Source: Owenia fusiformis (taxonomy: Eukaryota > Annelida > Polychaeta > Sabellida > Oweniidae). From it: a stretch of DNA of 64,000 nucleotides. The stretch spans positions 38,379,375 to 38,443,374 of the forward strand of contig CAIIXF020000005.1 in NCBI GenBank assembly GCA_903813345.2. Direction: 5' to 3'. Position numbers and translations under genes: made by a program. Shown here piece after piece: positions 1 to 13,800 of this stretch. Each line of letters opens with the position of its first letter. Within the stretch, counting starts at the first letter, position 1. The notes under the pieces are model-generated. The model did not search any database, was not told where the DNA came from, and worked only from the letters and a program-made list of their open reading frames with translations.

Positions 1-279
1 AGGGTGTCCGGAAAGTAAAGATACAAATGCTCTAATTTCAATGGATTTACCTGTTGTGAGATAAAATTGCTACCGATTGTAGAATGATAAATTGTTTCAA
101 AAGGAAAATTTTATGGTTGTTATGGTAACAGAAGTCGTGGTAATGTGGAGCAGCGTCACAATTGTGTTTTTAATTCTTTTCTCCTGCTCATATCATCTTA
201 GCAATCCATCATCTGATGCCATTATACATCAAATTATGTACCACAACAGCAAAAGAATTATTTGACAAATACTGTTATA

Positions 280-1364
280 CGAGGGGTGATCAATAAGTAA
301 TGGACGCTTTTTTACTCAGATACTTTTTATGGACCAATCCCTTTGAATTTCCTACCAGTGATACATCATTCAATTATCTATCAATTCTGAAAATTTGAAG
401 ACAAAATATATAATACATGTTGATCTATCCTTTTTTCCGTGAAGGAGGTACAGGTACCCCGGGACCGACATTTACGTCACATATTCAGTTTTTAGCCTGT
501 TTGGCAGATTTCAGCTATATTTAAACATTTTTTTATGCAACAAGTGTTGTGTTGTTTGAAAAATTTTGCTGACTGGTTACACGTAAAACAGTAAGTGATG
601 TGATGTCTGAGTGTTGTATGGTCGGGTTTGAGGTCAATTTGAGGGAGCATTTTGGATGAAGGGGTTGGTGATAGAAGGAAACACCCCACTCCATATGGAC
701 AATTCACCTGCCCACATATCTCAAAATGTTCAGAAAACAAATCCATGGACCTCAAAATTGAGCCCTTGGCCAATGCACCATATTGTCCAGATCTGCCCAC
801 ATGTGATTTATTTATTCCTATACTACTTATTTCTATAAAGAAGGGACGCAGGTTTATTGACATTGATGAAATAAAACAACCCGTGCAACTGCATCTTGCT
901 ACGATGTCAGAGAATGGATTCAGCCTTGTCTCACAATCTTGAGTTAAGAGGATGAGAAATTGTGTACATGTTGCACTTGATGGAACCTATGTAGAGGGCC
1001 CTGTAGAATGAATGTGGCATGAATACCACATAGTGATGATAAAATATTCCAAATCAACTATGGCATCACAAAATGGGGTAATTCATGACCATAATGGTTT
1101 GTTTTGTTCAGCCTGCATTCAACTGCGTTGCATGTTAAACAAGCTAAAACAACTTCAGAATGTTTGACGTAAATGTCGGTCCCGGGGTACCTATACCTCC
1201 TTCACGGAAATAAAGATATATCAAAATATTTTACATGTTTTGTTTTCAAATCTTCAGAGTTGATAGATAATTGAATGATGTATCACTGGTAAGAAAATCG
1301 AAGTTATTGGTCAATAAAAAGCATCCGTGTAAAAAAGCGTCCATTACTTATTGATCACCCCTCG
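280..1364. mobile_element. mariner-like element 1, long inverted repeats
   Basis: The element is bounded by TA duplications (278-279 and 1365-1366) and begins and ends with CGAGGGGTGATC or its complement. The inverted repeats are unusually long: about 200 bp match imperfectly between 280-481 and 1164-1364, including the inner GTACCCCGGGACCGACATT segment. The middle holds a decayed transposase (see separate entry). The element is dead as it stands. It lies to the left of the last gene A exon found, so it may sit in a gene A intron. Confidence 0.88.
640..940 (+). pseudogene. mariner transposase remnant (catalytic and C-terminal part)
   Basis: Two forward frames together show the usual mariner landmarks: an HMDNSPAH stretch (the D of the second catalytic motif), then NAPYCPDLPTCDLF (the PYSPDLxPxDF motif) and KKGRRF with an EIKQ helix. 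Frame changes and stops between the pieces show decay. No N-terminal DNA-binding part was seen. Confidence 0.75.
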
Positions 1365-1783
1365 TATAAGTATTATGTATTTCCCACCATTATCTAAACA
1401 TTGACGTGGTGCATCTTGACCGGAGATTCAAAGACCTGACAAAACCACTGCTGTCCATCTCCCAGATTGCTGATAACATTGGCTTCAAGCAGAGTCTCAT
1501 TTTTATGTTGAAATTCTAAAATTGCTTTAAAATATCAGTATTCATTAATGTAGAAGTCCAACGGGACACTATTAGGAAATATGGGCCGTTGTACATGAAA
1601 AGGTTTAGTGTCAAGACATTGAATTGTAAGATTTGTTTTCTTTGCTTTGTGAAATGGTGCATTGTGGAGAAATATAAGAAATGATAATGGGATATCATTC
1701 AATTTGATTGTCCAAGAGAGTAACCTTTGGTGTATTGCAATTTTAAGAGATCAATTAATTATATATTTCAATTCTGTACTCAC
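1365..1783. other. non-coding stretch beyond the last visible gene A exon
   Basis: By homology with gene B this should be an intron leading to an exon encoding a CNCGAAV-type segment. No such exon was found here or in 1-279, so gene A either continues beyond the left edge or lost its 3' part. Confidence 0.5.
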
Positions 1784-1886
1784 ATTGCACGTCTTAAGAT
1801 CAATGTATTCGTACGCTCTTAGCGAGCGTGTGTCTTGTGAAACAGTCATACCAATTGTCAGCCTTCGTCTCTGCAGGCCATCACGT
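1784..1886 (-). CDS. gene A exon 8 (last seen)
   Basis: Encodes RDGLQRRRLTIGMTVSQ through DLKTCN, homologous to gene B exon 8 but three codons longer. The acceptor is aaatattttag and the donor gtgagt. The next homologous exon is not in the window. Confidence 0.85.
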
Positions 1887-4800
1887 CTAAAATATTTTAA
1901 TTGTAACCGTTACTGGAAAGTGATACACTAGTTTGGTTTGTATTACTAACATGTAAATTTGATTTTGTCTTAGACTGATGAATTTTATCATAGATAGATT
2001 TCTAAGTACCTGTTGTCTATTTTTGCATATATTGGTATTCTGTTATGACGTTGCCATGTTGAGTCTTGTACATTTATGCCGCATGTTGAGTCTCCCTTTG
2101 AATAGGTGTGCTCACCAAACACCGCTTGGGATACGATGGTGGTCTCTTTGTTCGTTTTATCCTTATTACGGCACCTTCAATTTTGGTCAGATCCAAAATT
2201 ATTACATCTTTATCCGTACAACCATATTTTAGTTTAAGCGAGCATATAAAATCGAAACGCCAACCTGTACGTATGATCAATCGCCCATACAAATGCATCG
2301 CTTAAATATTTTCCGTTCACGTTTAGGTTGTGATAAACATTGCAAGCTTAAACCGATTATAGTGATTATACATGTAGACCGAGATGATTTGTATGGTACG
2401 TAACGAGACTAATGTTAACAAAATGAGGTACTTCCTTATTTGCAAAAAAGGTCTTCAGAAATAAATATTATACAGTTTTTATAAATATCTGGTGGGGCAG
2501 TTACATCGCGTGCCATAAATACTTCCATCCAATTTGTTTGCACAAAATACAAGTATTAATAACTTTACTTCACTTACGCTGGTTGAGCTCCCAACTCCAG
2601 GTCAAATGTAACAGAGACAAGACAGTCATCATCTAGATTATTGTCTCTACATATCTGTGTTGGAGATGTCCTAATATCCAATTCCATGTATTTAGGGCCA
2701 CCTCCTTCTATGACCTCTATGAAGTCTGTGCAGTTTATCTATAACGAGAAAGGTAGAATACTGATTAGTATTGTATGAATATATATTCGCAATTTTTCAT
2801 AGATTTGATATAATATATAGGGAGTTTAAGCTTGAAATGTTTTTCACAACCTAAACGTGAACGGAGAATATTTAAGCTGTGCATTTGTATAGGCGATTGG
2901 TCATACGTAAAGAATGGCATTTCGATTTTATATGCAAGCTTAAACTCCCTATTTCGTAGTCCATACCTTGACATAACACTGCTGTCTACGTTCTAATGAA
3001 ACTGTGGAGTTGAAATACGCCCATGCTCCTTGTATGGTATTCTGATCACAGGAAAATGTCTTATTAGAGATGCATTCCCTTGTCGCTTCAATTTCACTGA
3101 AATTAGGAACACATAACAGTTCAGAAACAGTGAACAATACAAATATAATGACATTTTCACATTTCTTTCAATCCATGTACTAACTTCTCCAATTACTTGA
3201 AATGGCCTTTATCAACCTACTTATGATTGGCTTACCGACACACTGTTTCTCCGTCTGATCCATTCGCGATTAGGTCCTTCAGGCCATCTATACATGCTAT
3301 TGCTTCAGTTTGTCTGCACTGTATAGTTCTCGCCGTAGTCATGACAGGAGCAGCATACGTTGTGCATATACATTCTGTGGTTGTATCAATAGGAATTTCT
3401 GTTGTAGCCGTGGAAGGTTGTGTAGTAATGGTTGAAGGTGCAGCTGTTGGATCTGTACATACACATGGACACATACATAAAGGAGTAGTTTTTGAAGGCT
3501 CGGTTATTGTAGCCTTAGATGTTTGAAATTTAGTTGTTGAAGCTACAGTTGATTCAGCTTCAGTAGTTGAAGCTATTGTTGTTGGACCTACAGTTGTTTC
3601 TGCTTCAGTAGTTGAAACAATTGTTGTTGGAGCTGCAGTTGTTTCAGCTTCAGTAGTTGAAGCTATTGATGTTGGACCTACAGTTGTTTCTGCTTCAGTA
3701 GTTGAAACAATTGTTGTTGGAGCTGCAGTTGTTTCAGCTTCAGTAGTCGAAGCTATTGTTGTTGGACCTACAGTTGTTTCTGCTTCAGTAGTTGAAGCTA
3801 TTGTTGTTGGGTCTACAGTTGTTTCTGCTTCAGTAGTTGAAGCTATTGTTGTTGGACCTACAGTTGTTTCTGCTTTAGAAGTTGAAGCTATTGTTGTTGG
3901 ACCTACAGTTGTTTCTGCTTCAGTAGTTGAAGCTATTGATGTTGGACCTACAGTTGTTTCTGCTTCAGTAGTTGAAGCTATTGATGTTGGACCTACAGTT
4001 GTTTCTGCTTCAGTAGTTGAAGCTATTGTTGTTCGGCCTACAGTTGTTTCAGCTTCAGTAGTCGAAGCTATTGTTGTTGGACCTACAGTTGTTTCTGCTT
4101 CAGTAGTTGAAGCTATTGTTGTTGGACCTACAGTTGTTTCTGCTTCAGTAGTTGAAGCTATTGTTGTTGGACCTACAGTTGTTTCTGCTTTAGAAGTTGA
4201 AGCTATTGTTGTTGGACCTACAGTTGTTTCTGCTTCAGTAGTTGAAGCTATTGTTGTTGGACCTACAGTTGTTTCTGCTTCAGTAGTTGAAGCTATTGTT
4301 GTTGGAGATTCGGTTGTTTCAGCTTCAGTAGTTGAAGCTATTGTTGCTGGACCTACAGTTGTTTCAGCTTGAGTAGTTGAAGCTATTGTTGTTGGACCTA
4401 CAGTTGTTTCAGCTTGAGTAGTTGAAGCTATTGTTGTTGGACCTACAGTTGTTTCAGCTTGAGTAGTTGAAGCTATTGTTGTTGGACCTACAGTTGTTTC
4501 AGCTTGAGTAGTTGACGCTATTGTTGTTGGACCTACAGTTGTTTCAGCTTGAGTAGTTGAAGCTATTGTTGTTGGACCTACAGTTGTTTCAGCTTGAGTA
4601 GTTGAAGCTATTGTTGTTGGACCTACAGTTGTTTCCCCTTCAGTAGTTGAAGCTATTGTTGTTGGACCTACAGTTGTTTCAGCTTCAGTAGTTGAAGCTA
4701 TTGTTGTTGGAGCTTCAGTTGTTTCAGCTTGAGTAGTTGAAGCTATTGTTGTTGGACCTACAGTTGTTTCAGCTTGAGTAGTTGAAGCTATTGTTGTTTG

Positions 4801-7800
4801 ACCTACAGTTGTTTCGGCTTCAGTAGTTGAAGCTATTGTTGTTTGACCCACAGTTGTTTCGGCTTCAGTAGTTGAAGCTATTGTTGTTGGACCTACAGTT
4901 GTTTCCCCTTCAGTAGTTGAAGCTATTGTTGTTCGAGCTACAGTTGTTTCCCCTTCGGTAGTTGAAGCTATTGTTGTTGGACCTACAGTTGTTTCCCCTT
5001 CAGTAGTTGAAACAATTGTTGTTGGAGCTACAGTTGTTTGAGCCTCAGTAGTTAAAGCTATTGTTGTTTGAGCTCCAGTTGTTTCCCCTTCAGAAGTTGA
5101 ATATATTGTTGTTTGACCTACAGTTGTTTCAGCTTCAGTAGTTGAAGCTATTGTTGGAGCTACAGTTGTTTCAGCTTCAGTAGTTGAAGCTATTGTTGTT
5201 TGAGCTACAGTTGTTATAGCTTCAGTAGTTGAAGCTATTGTTGTTGGAGCTACAGTTGTTATAGCTTCAGTTGTTGAGGCTATTGTTGTAAGGCCTACAG
5301 TTGTTTCTGCTTCAGTTAGTGAAGCTGTTGTTGTTGGAGCTACAGTTGTTTCAACTTCTGTAGTTGAAGCAATTGTTGTTGGAGCTACAGTTGTTTCAGC
5401 TTCAGTAGTTGAAGCTATTGTTGTTGGAGCTTCAGTTGTTTCTGCTTCAGTAGTTGAAGCTATTGTTGTTGGACCTACAGTTGTTTCAGCTTGAGTAGTT
5501 GACGCTATTGTTGTTGGACCCACAGTTGTTTCAGCTTCAGTAGTTGAAGCTATTGTTGTTGGAGCTGCAGTTGTTTCTGCTTGAGTAGTTGAAGCTATTG
5601 TTGTTTGAGCTTCAGTTGTTTCCCCTCCAGTAGTTGAAGCTATTGTTGTTGGACCCACAGTTGTTTCTGCTTCAGTAGTTGAAGCTATTGTTGTTGGAGC
5701 TACAGTTGTGTCAGCTTCAGTAGTTGAAGCTATTGTTGTTCGGCCTACAGTTGTTTCAGCTTCAGTAGTTGAAGCTATTGTTGTTGGACCCACAGTTGTT
5801 TCAGCTTCAGTAGTTGAAGCTATTGTTGTTGGAGCTGCAGTTGTTTCTGCTTGAGTAGTTGAAGCTATTGTTGTTTGAGCTTCAGTTGTTTCCCCTCCAG
5901 TATTTGAAGCTATTGTTGTTGGACCTACAGTTGTTTCAGCTTGAGTAGTTGAAGCTATTGTTGTTGGACCCACAGTTGTTTCAGCTTCAGTAGTTGAAGC
6001 TATTGTTGTTGGAGCTGCAGTTGTTTCTGCTTGAGTAGTTGAAGCTATTGTTGTTTGAGCTTCAGTTGTTTCCCCTCCAGTAGTTAAAGCTATTGTTATT
6101 GGTGCTACAGTTGTTTCAGTGTCAGTAGCTGAAGCTATTGTTGTTGGAGCTGCAGTTGTTTCTGCTTGAGTAGTTGAAGCTATTGTTGTTTGAGCTTCAG
6201 TTGTTTCAGCTTCAGTAGTTGAAGCTATTGTTGTTCGAGCTACAGTTGTTTCCCCTTCGGTAGTTGAAGCTATTGTTGTTGGACCTACAGTTGTTTCCCC
6301 TTCAGTAGTTGAAGCTATTGTTGTTCGAGCTACAGTTGTTTCCCCTTCGGTAGTTGAAGCTATTGTTGTTGGACCTACAGTTGTTTCCCCTTCAGTAGTT
6401 GAAACAATTGTTGTTGGAGCTACAGTTGTTTGAGCCTCAGTAGTTAAAGCTATTGTTGTTTGAGCTCCAGTTGTTTCAGCTTCAGTAGTTGAAGCTATCG
6501 TTGTTGGACCTACAGTTGTTTCTGCTTCAGTAGTTGAAGCTATTGTTGTTTGACCCACAGTTGTTTCTGCTTCAGTAGTTGAAGCTATTGTTGTTGGAGC
6601 TACAGTTGTGTCAGCTTCAGTAGTTGAAGCCATTGTTGTTCGGCCTACAGTTGTTTCAGCTTCAGTAGTCGAAGCTATTGTTGTTGAAACTACAGTTGTT
6701 TGAGCCTCAGTAGTTGAAGTTATTGTTGTTGGACCTACAGTTGTCTCAGCTTCAGTAGTTGAAACAATTGTTGTTGGAGCTGCAGTTGTTTCTGCTTCAG
6801 TAGTTGAAGCTATTGTTGTTGGACCTACAGTTGTCTCAGCTTCAGTAGTTGAAACAATTGTTGTTGGAGCTGCAGTTGTTTCAGCTTCAGTAGTTGAAGC
6901 TATTGTTGTTGAAACTACAGTTGTTTGAGCCTCAGTAGTTGAAGTTATTGTTGTTGGACCTACAGTTGTCTCAGCTTCAGTAGTTGAAACAATTGTTGTT
7001 GGAGCTGCAGTTGTTTCAGCTTCAGTAGTTGAAGCTATTGTTGTTGAAACTACAGTTGTTTGAGCCTCAGTAGTTGAAGTTATTGTTGTTGGACCTACAG
7101 TTGTCTCAGCTTCAGTAGTTGAAACAATTGTTGTTGGAGCTGCAGTTGTTTCAGCTTCAGTAGTTGAAGCTATTGTTGTTTGATCTGCAGTTGTTTCAGC
7201 TTCAGTAGTTGAAGCTATTGTTGTTTGAGCTACAGTTGTTTCAGCTTCAGTAGTTGAATTTATTGTTGTTGGAGCTACAGTTGTTTCAGCTTCAGTAGTT
7301 GAAACTATTGTTGTTGGAGCTTCGGTTGTAACAGCTTCAGTAGTTGAAGCTGTTGTTGTTGGACCCACAGTTGTTTCAGCTTCAGTAGTTGAAGCTATTG
7401 TTGTTGTTGGACCAACAGTTGTTTCATCTTCAGTAGTTGACGCTATTGTTGTTGGACCCACAGTTGTTTCAGCTTCAGTAGTTGAAGCTATTGTTGTTGG
7501 ACCCACAGTTGTCTCAGCTTCAGTAGTTGAACCTATTGTTGTCAGAGCTACAGTTGTGTCAGCTTCAGTAGTTGAAGCTATTGTCGTTGGACCCACAGTT
7601 GTTTCAGCTTCAGTAGTTGAAGCTTTTGTTGTTGGACCCACAGTTGTTTCCCCTTCAGTAGTTGAAGCTATTGTTGTTGGACCCACAGTTGTTTCAGCTT
7701 CAGTAGTTGAAGCTATTGATGTTGAACCTACAGTTGTTTCAGCTTGAGTAGTCGTAGCTATTGTAGGTGGAGCTGCAGTTGTTTCTGCTTCAGTAGTTGA

Positions 7801-10800
7801 AGCTATTGTTGTTTGAGCTGCAGTTGTTCTTTCTGCTGCAGTAGTTGAAGCTATTGTTGTTGGAGCTACAGTTGTTTCAAATTCAGTAGTTGAAGCTATT
7901 GTTGTTGGATCTACAGTTGTTTCAACATCAGTAGTTGAAGCTATTGTTGTTGGGCCCACAGTTGTTTCAGCTTCAGTAGTTGGAGCTATTGTTGTTGAAC
8001 CCACAGTTGTTTCTGTTTCAGTTGTTGAAGCTATTGTTGTTGGACTCACAGTTGTTTCAGATTCAGTAGTTGAAGCTATTGTTGTTTGAGCTGCAGTTGT
8101 TTCTGCTTCAGTAGTTGAAGCTATTGTTGTTGGGCCCACAGTTGTTTCAGCTTCAGTAGTTGAAGCTATTGTTGTTGAACCCATAGTTGTTTCAGTTTCA
8201 GTTGTTGAAGCTATTGTTGTTGGACTCACAGTTGTTTCAGATTCAGTAGTTGAAGCTATTGTTGTTTGAGCTGCAGTTGTTTCTGCTTCAGTAGTTGAAG
8301 CTATTGTTGTTGGACCTACAGATGTTTCAGCTTCAGTAGTTGAAGCTATTGTTGTTGGACCTACAGATGTTTCAACTTCAGTAGTTGAAGCAATTGTTGT
8401 TGGGGCTATAGTTGTTTCAGCTTCAGTAGTTGAAGCTATTGTTGTTGGACCCACAGTTGTTTTAGCTTCAGTAGTTGAAGCTATTGTCGTTGGACCTACA
8501 GTTGTTTCAGCTTCAGTAGTTGAACCTATTGTCGTTGGACCTACAGTTGTTTCAGCTTCAGTAGTTGAAGCTATTGTCGTTGGAGCTGCAGTTGTTTCAG
8601 CTTCAGTAGTTGAAGCTATTGTTGTGTGACCTACTGTTGTTTCAGCTTCAGTAGTTGAAGCTATTGTTGTTGGACCTGCAGTTGTTTCAGCTTCAGTAGT
8701 TGAAGCTATTGTTGTTGGACCTACAGTTGTTTCAGCTTCAGTATTTGAAGCTATTGTTGTTGGACCTACTGTTGTTTCAGCTTCAGTAGTCGAAGCTATT
8801 GTTGTTGGACCTGCAGTTGTGTCAGCTTCAGTAGTTGAAGCTATTGTTGTTGGACCTACTGTTGTTTCAGCTTCAGTAGTCGAAGATATTGTTGTTGGAC
8901 CTACAGTTGTTTCAGTTTCATTAGTTGAAGCTATTGTTGTTGGACCCACAGTTGTTTCAGCTTCAGTAGTTGAAACTATTGTTGTTGGACTCACAGTTCT
9001 TTCAGCTTCAGTTGTTAAAGCTATTGTTGTTGGACCCACAGTTGTTTCAGCTTCAGTTGTTAAAGATATTGTTGTTGGACCCACAGTAGTGGTATCTACC
9101 TCTGTAGTTTTAGCTTCTGTAGTAGTTGTCTCTTGCACGGTTGTCGTAAATTCAGCATCAGTTACATTTATTGATGGACCTGTAGTTGTTGGAGCTGTTG
9201 TTGACCCACAGTCAACAGGTGAACAGCAGCCACAACACGAACATGTACATGTCGTGGTAGGTGTAGTATGTGTTTGTGTTGTTAGTTCCTTCATTGTAGT
9301 TCTTTGAGCTGCAGTAGTAACAGCTGCAGTCGATGGAGTGTCAGATACAATAGGAGCTGTAGGAAGGGTTGTAGGAGGCACACATGTTGGGGGTTGGGTT
9401 ACATCAGTATCATTTGGACAGCTATCACCCATAGCCTTCAGTACCTTGTCTAGTGTGTCTCTTATTGTAGTCCGTTGTAAAGTTGAACAGCCAAATAGAG
9501 CTTCCGTGACGCAGCTGATAGTCTCTGGAATAGTTCTAAAAATCAAAAACACATCATGTTATAGTCTTGACTGACAACTGTCAAGTCCCGAAGTGAGATC
9601 ATCAGTTAACATCGGAACCTCTAGCAAGGTTGGGCGTGTAAGTGTCAATTTGCATTTACAGCAAATAATCAGTGAACCTCTGAAACCAACTCGGATCCTA
9701 GCTTTAAAGTCATATAGAACATGTAAAATGTTTCTTTCTTAGCTGAAATATCAACTCTCCAAGCAATATAACTTGGTTTAACTAATCTGCAATGTGTAAG
9801 ACTTTCACTGAACTTCTTTTTCAACAGAAGGACAATGTTCTTATTTCTCAAATATTATTTTGATTGACCATGTATACATCATGTGATCTATATTCAGAAT
9901 GAGGCTCCAACCACACTATTGATGATGTCATCAAGGTCAGTTCACAATCCCTTGAGGAGTCATTCAAACAACAAATGAGTAGTTGGCTTCAAATTGAGAA
10001 ATCTCAGGTATCTTTCAGTAATATCCCAGTTCCCAGTATCAAGATAATATAATGATTTTGACATGATATTGCTTAGATTTTTAACTACCTTATATTTTTT
10101 CTGTATGGCTTTAGCAGACAATCTCACCTTTCAGATATACGAGGGGTGATCCAAAAGTCTTGGACGCCCTGCTCTAATTTTGTTGGTTTTTGATAAAATT
10201 ACTTTAAACTTTCCAATAATAAAGACCAACAACCTAACTACTTTGTGTGTTAATTTCATGGAGAAATTATTTATTTGATATAGTTTTCTAGGTAGTTTTT
10301 AAGATAGGGACCCTGCCACCCGGAACGGTATTCGCACATGACAACTTTCAGCCTTAAATGTTACCGCCATTTCACTTGTTTCGCAAGTCTTGACCACTAT
10401 CTTTCTTTGAATTTTGAATGTTAAACCATGTTAGTTTACTTTCTTTGTTATCAGGCAATCAATTAAGTGTGCTTTAATTATCATGTCATATATGACAATG
10501 GTTGTATATGTTTAATTCTAAGAAAATGACATCAGTCAAGGAACCCTCATTCTGGTATCACTTTTGCTCAAAGATGACTGCTGAAATGGAGAACATGAAA
10601 GAAATCAAAGTGGAACAAAGTATACTACGATATATTCTCACTATTATTGACCTTGAGCAGCTACCATATGCACAATACAGTCTTATGGCTCTGTGTGATT
10701 GTCCTCCTTTTCTCAAAGTTGAAAGAAGAAAGGTTGAAAGAAAATGTTTTTTGCTCATTGGATGAGGTTTAGAGTGGCACTCCAGCAGCATTTGTATCAC

Positions 10801-13800
10801 ATAAGCAATGGCGGTTTCATAAATGTCTTCCATTCATTGGTAAAGCGGTATGAAAAATGTGTTCAAATTCGTGGAAAATTCGTTGAAAAGTAGGTCTTGA
10901 TATGTGAAGATGATGATGGCAGATGACACTCAGATTGAAAATCAGAAATTTCTCATATCATGACTGGTGTTAGGTTCTGCACCTGCACCTAAAGTATTTG
11001 CCACATTATAACAGTTGTGACGTGATTTGCTATATTCAAATACCGTTCCGGGTGGCAGGGACCCGCTATTAAAAACTATCTAGAAAAGTAGCTAAAATAT
11101 ATTATTTTCTGTTAAAACTTATACACAAAGTTGTTAAGATGTTGATCTTTATTATCTGAAAGTTTCATGTAATTATATTAGAAAATAGCAAAGTTAGAGC
11201 AGGGCGTCCAAGACTTTTGGATCACCCCTCGTAGTTTTACTTCAGCAATCTTACGACATGTATCAAAACGAATAACATCTAAATGTTATCACAATTTTAG
11301 CTAATTTTAGGAAGGAAGGGGGCTCGATTAAGAAATTACTGTAGTACTAGTATTGACCCCTGTTGAATTTAGCGTCAAAATGACATACCTCGAGATAAAA
11401 AGTAATGTGTTATCTAAATTACTCACTTTTATTGACACATGTTGTTGTAATTACCTGCATAATTTTGGTAGACTGTCACAAGGACTTGCAATAGCTCGTG
11501 ACATATGATCAGTAAAGTCTTTGACACATCCCCATGCTGCTGTTATGTTACAAACCTCTAGAAAGGAAAATGAACTTTTCATTCCAGCAAAAAATATCTT
11601 TCAAAAGTTTATTGACTTCCATTAGGTAATTTGTTGACAAAGGCCTAATCTAACTGAAATAATATCTTCCAACACACCGGAATTACAAAAATTACAATAA
11701 AAAATATCAAAATTGCCACTTTCTGTGGAAGCACCACTATTAAATCACTTTGTACCGAGTTCCCGAGTCATTCTTCTTTCCTTTGGAAAATTCAAACCCT
11801 GAGGAATCTCGTATCCCATTTACCCACGGTTGCTCAATCATTGTCAAGGGGTCTCTTAAATCTAATTCTGATAATTCATATCGGTCCCTATAATAAATCA
11901 TACTTCAGAGGATTTACTGTCAATATGATGATAACGGATCGATAATACAAATAAAGTTACATTTTGAATTATAAACAGGTGGAAGCTAAGTCTTATGTGA
12001 GTTTTATCTAAAGAGAACCAATGCTTATTTCATTTACATTTTAAAAACCTTGCAAAGCACTCGTTACGTATCATATACTGATGAAGTGGCACAACAGATT
12101 ACACAAGCATTTAGCTCAAACTTGAGTTTAGTGTGAAACACATTATTAGGGCTTGAATATAACTGTATTATATAACTAACAATTCATACAGGGTCATCTT
12201 TTGAATGGTTGTCAAGGTGACTGACAACTTGACGACTGAAATTCATACTTTGCCAACTTGACTTGGCTGATTCATTCCACTCAGGCGTTGTTTCCTTAAC
12301 TTTGCACTCGATTCTGCGAATATCGTGCAAAGTTTGGAACAACACTTTGGAGAAATGATAATCAGCCCACAATGCACTGAGTCCAGGGCTTAAATCCTTA
12401 ATTTATCATTCTAAGTCCCTGGTACTCTCCTGAATATGAACAATAGTAAAACTTACCTCTGTGTACATACAGAGTTCAAACATTTGTTTTTGGAGATCGG
12501 TGCAGAAGGGATGGAGAAAACTTGAGAATTGGTGTTTGAGTGATCAAGGATTACGTTCTGTTATGAAAAATGGCGGCCACTTTGAAATTCAGCTGCCATC
12601 TTAAAAATTTCATCTCGAACAGAGCTCTTGTGTCCCCAGGCATCAGCATATAACATTTGAACCAAAGATTACATGTTTAACGAAAAATGGTGGCCATTTT
12701 GGAGCGGCCATAGGCATAAACCTATAAAATTTGAATCAAATCCGTCAACCGGTATTTGAGTTATCGTCCGAACAGGCGGACGGACGAACGGACACGGGCA
12801 AACAGACGTTCGGTGGCATAATAAGGTGAACAGCAGCTGCTCATATGATAAGTCGAAAGGACACTGGTGAGCATTTTGACTAATATGGAACGCCAGGACC
12901 TACAGTCAAGATTAACATACCACAGAACGATATCCTACAGGGAACCCAGCGCACGTTCGGATCCACTGTATAGCACCACGGTCCACCAGAATGCATATCC
13001 GGGTTTCGGCAATAATTTGCAGCGTCTTCCAAAGTGGCGTCAGGGAAGCGACTTGGGTCGTTTTTGTCATGTTGGTGTGGGTATTGTGCGTCCCACCTCT
13101 GGCATTGGATTCCCGTAGCCGTATGGGACTCTTCCCCTAGGTATTCCCAACCTTCTTGGGAGGTCTTGCATTCTGCATACACTAAAACAGAAAATAGTAC
13201 TATAGTATATACTGGCCATCTCATGACTGACACTCTCTAGCGTATGAAGTCGCTTGCGACATGTTAATGAACGTTGAATTCTCTTTCATGGCAAATGAGA
13301 ATCAGTAGCCCCATAATGTGGATGGTGCTTTATTTGAAAGCACCATTATGTGGATGATTGATATTTGTCCGTGATAAGAATGAAATTGCCTCCAAAGATA
13401 CACAATTTTGCTTACCTCTGAATTTACAAATAATTTTGAGTCCCACTAAAATGCATGTATAGTCATTGTAAAGCTACGCGGTTCCCCCAAGTTTCCTTTT
13501 AGTATACATGTGTTTATAGAATGTGACAATTACCTAATATACATTTCGAGTATAATGAATATCCTGGATTAGGTTAAGCCACATGTAGCAAAAAGTCCAC
13601 CCGTGTAGCTCAGCGGTAGCGCAGGTACCTCTTACACAATAGGTCCCGATTCGATCCCCGGTTCAGGCAAGACTAAATTTGCTTGTTTGCGTGAAGTACT
13701 TCAGGGTGTTTGACTGAGTGGTCCGCAACTCGTACAAAGGCTGTGGTGTGTACTTGTATGTCTATGTATAAGTGCACATAAAAGAACACAGGGCTCCTTC

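Larger units (their letters stand above)
9536..11454. other. gene A intron 3
   Basis: Holds mariner-like element 2 (10140-11231). No other gene-like sequence was seen in the flanking 600 and 220 bp. Confidence 0.7.

Noticed and set aside
1-40. Transposon-end-like sequence (AGGGTGTCCGGAAAGTAAAG) at the left edge
   Set aside because: No partner end or target duplication could be found within the window.
8819-9307. Plus-strand Val-rich frames (MSASVVEAIVVGPTVV) in the gene A array
   Set aside because: Complement of the minus-strand mucin repeat; gene A exon structure is on the minus strand.
13601-13672. Functional tRNA gene
   Set aside because: Boxes are present but acceptor and anticodon stems do not pair cleanly, and the sequence runs into a SINE body and tail.
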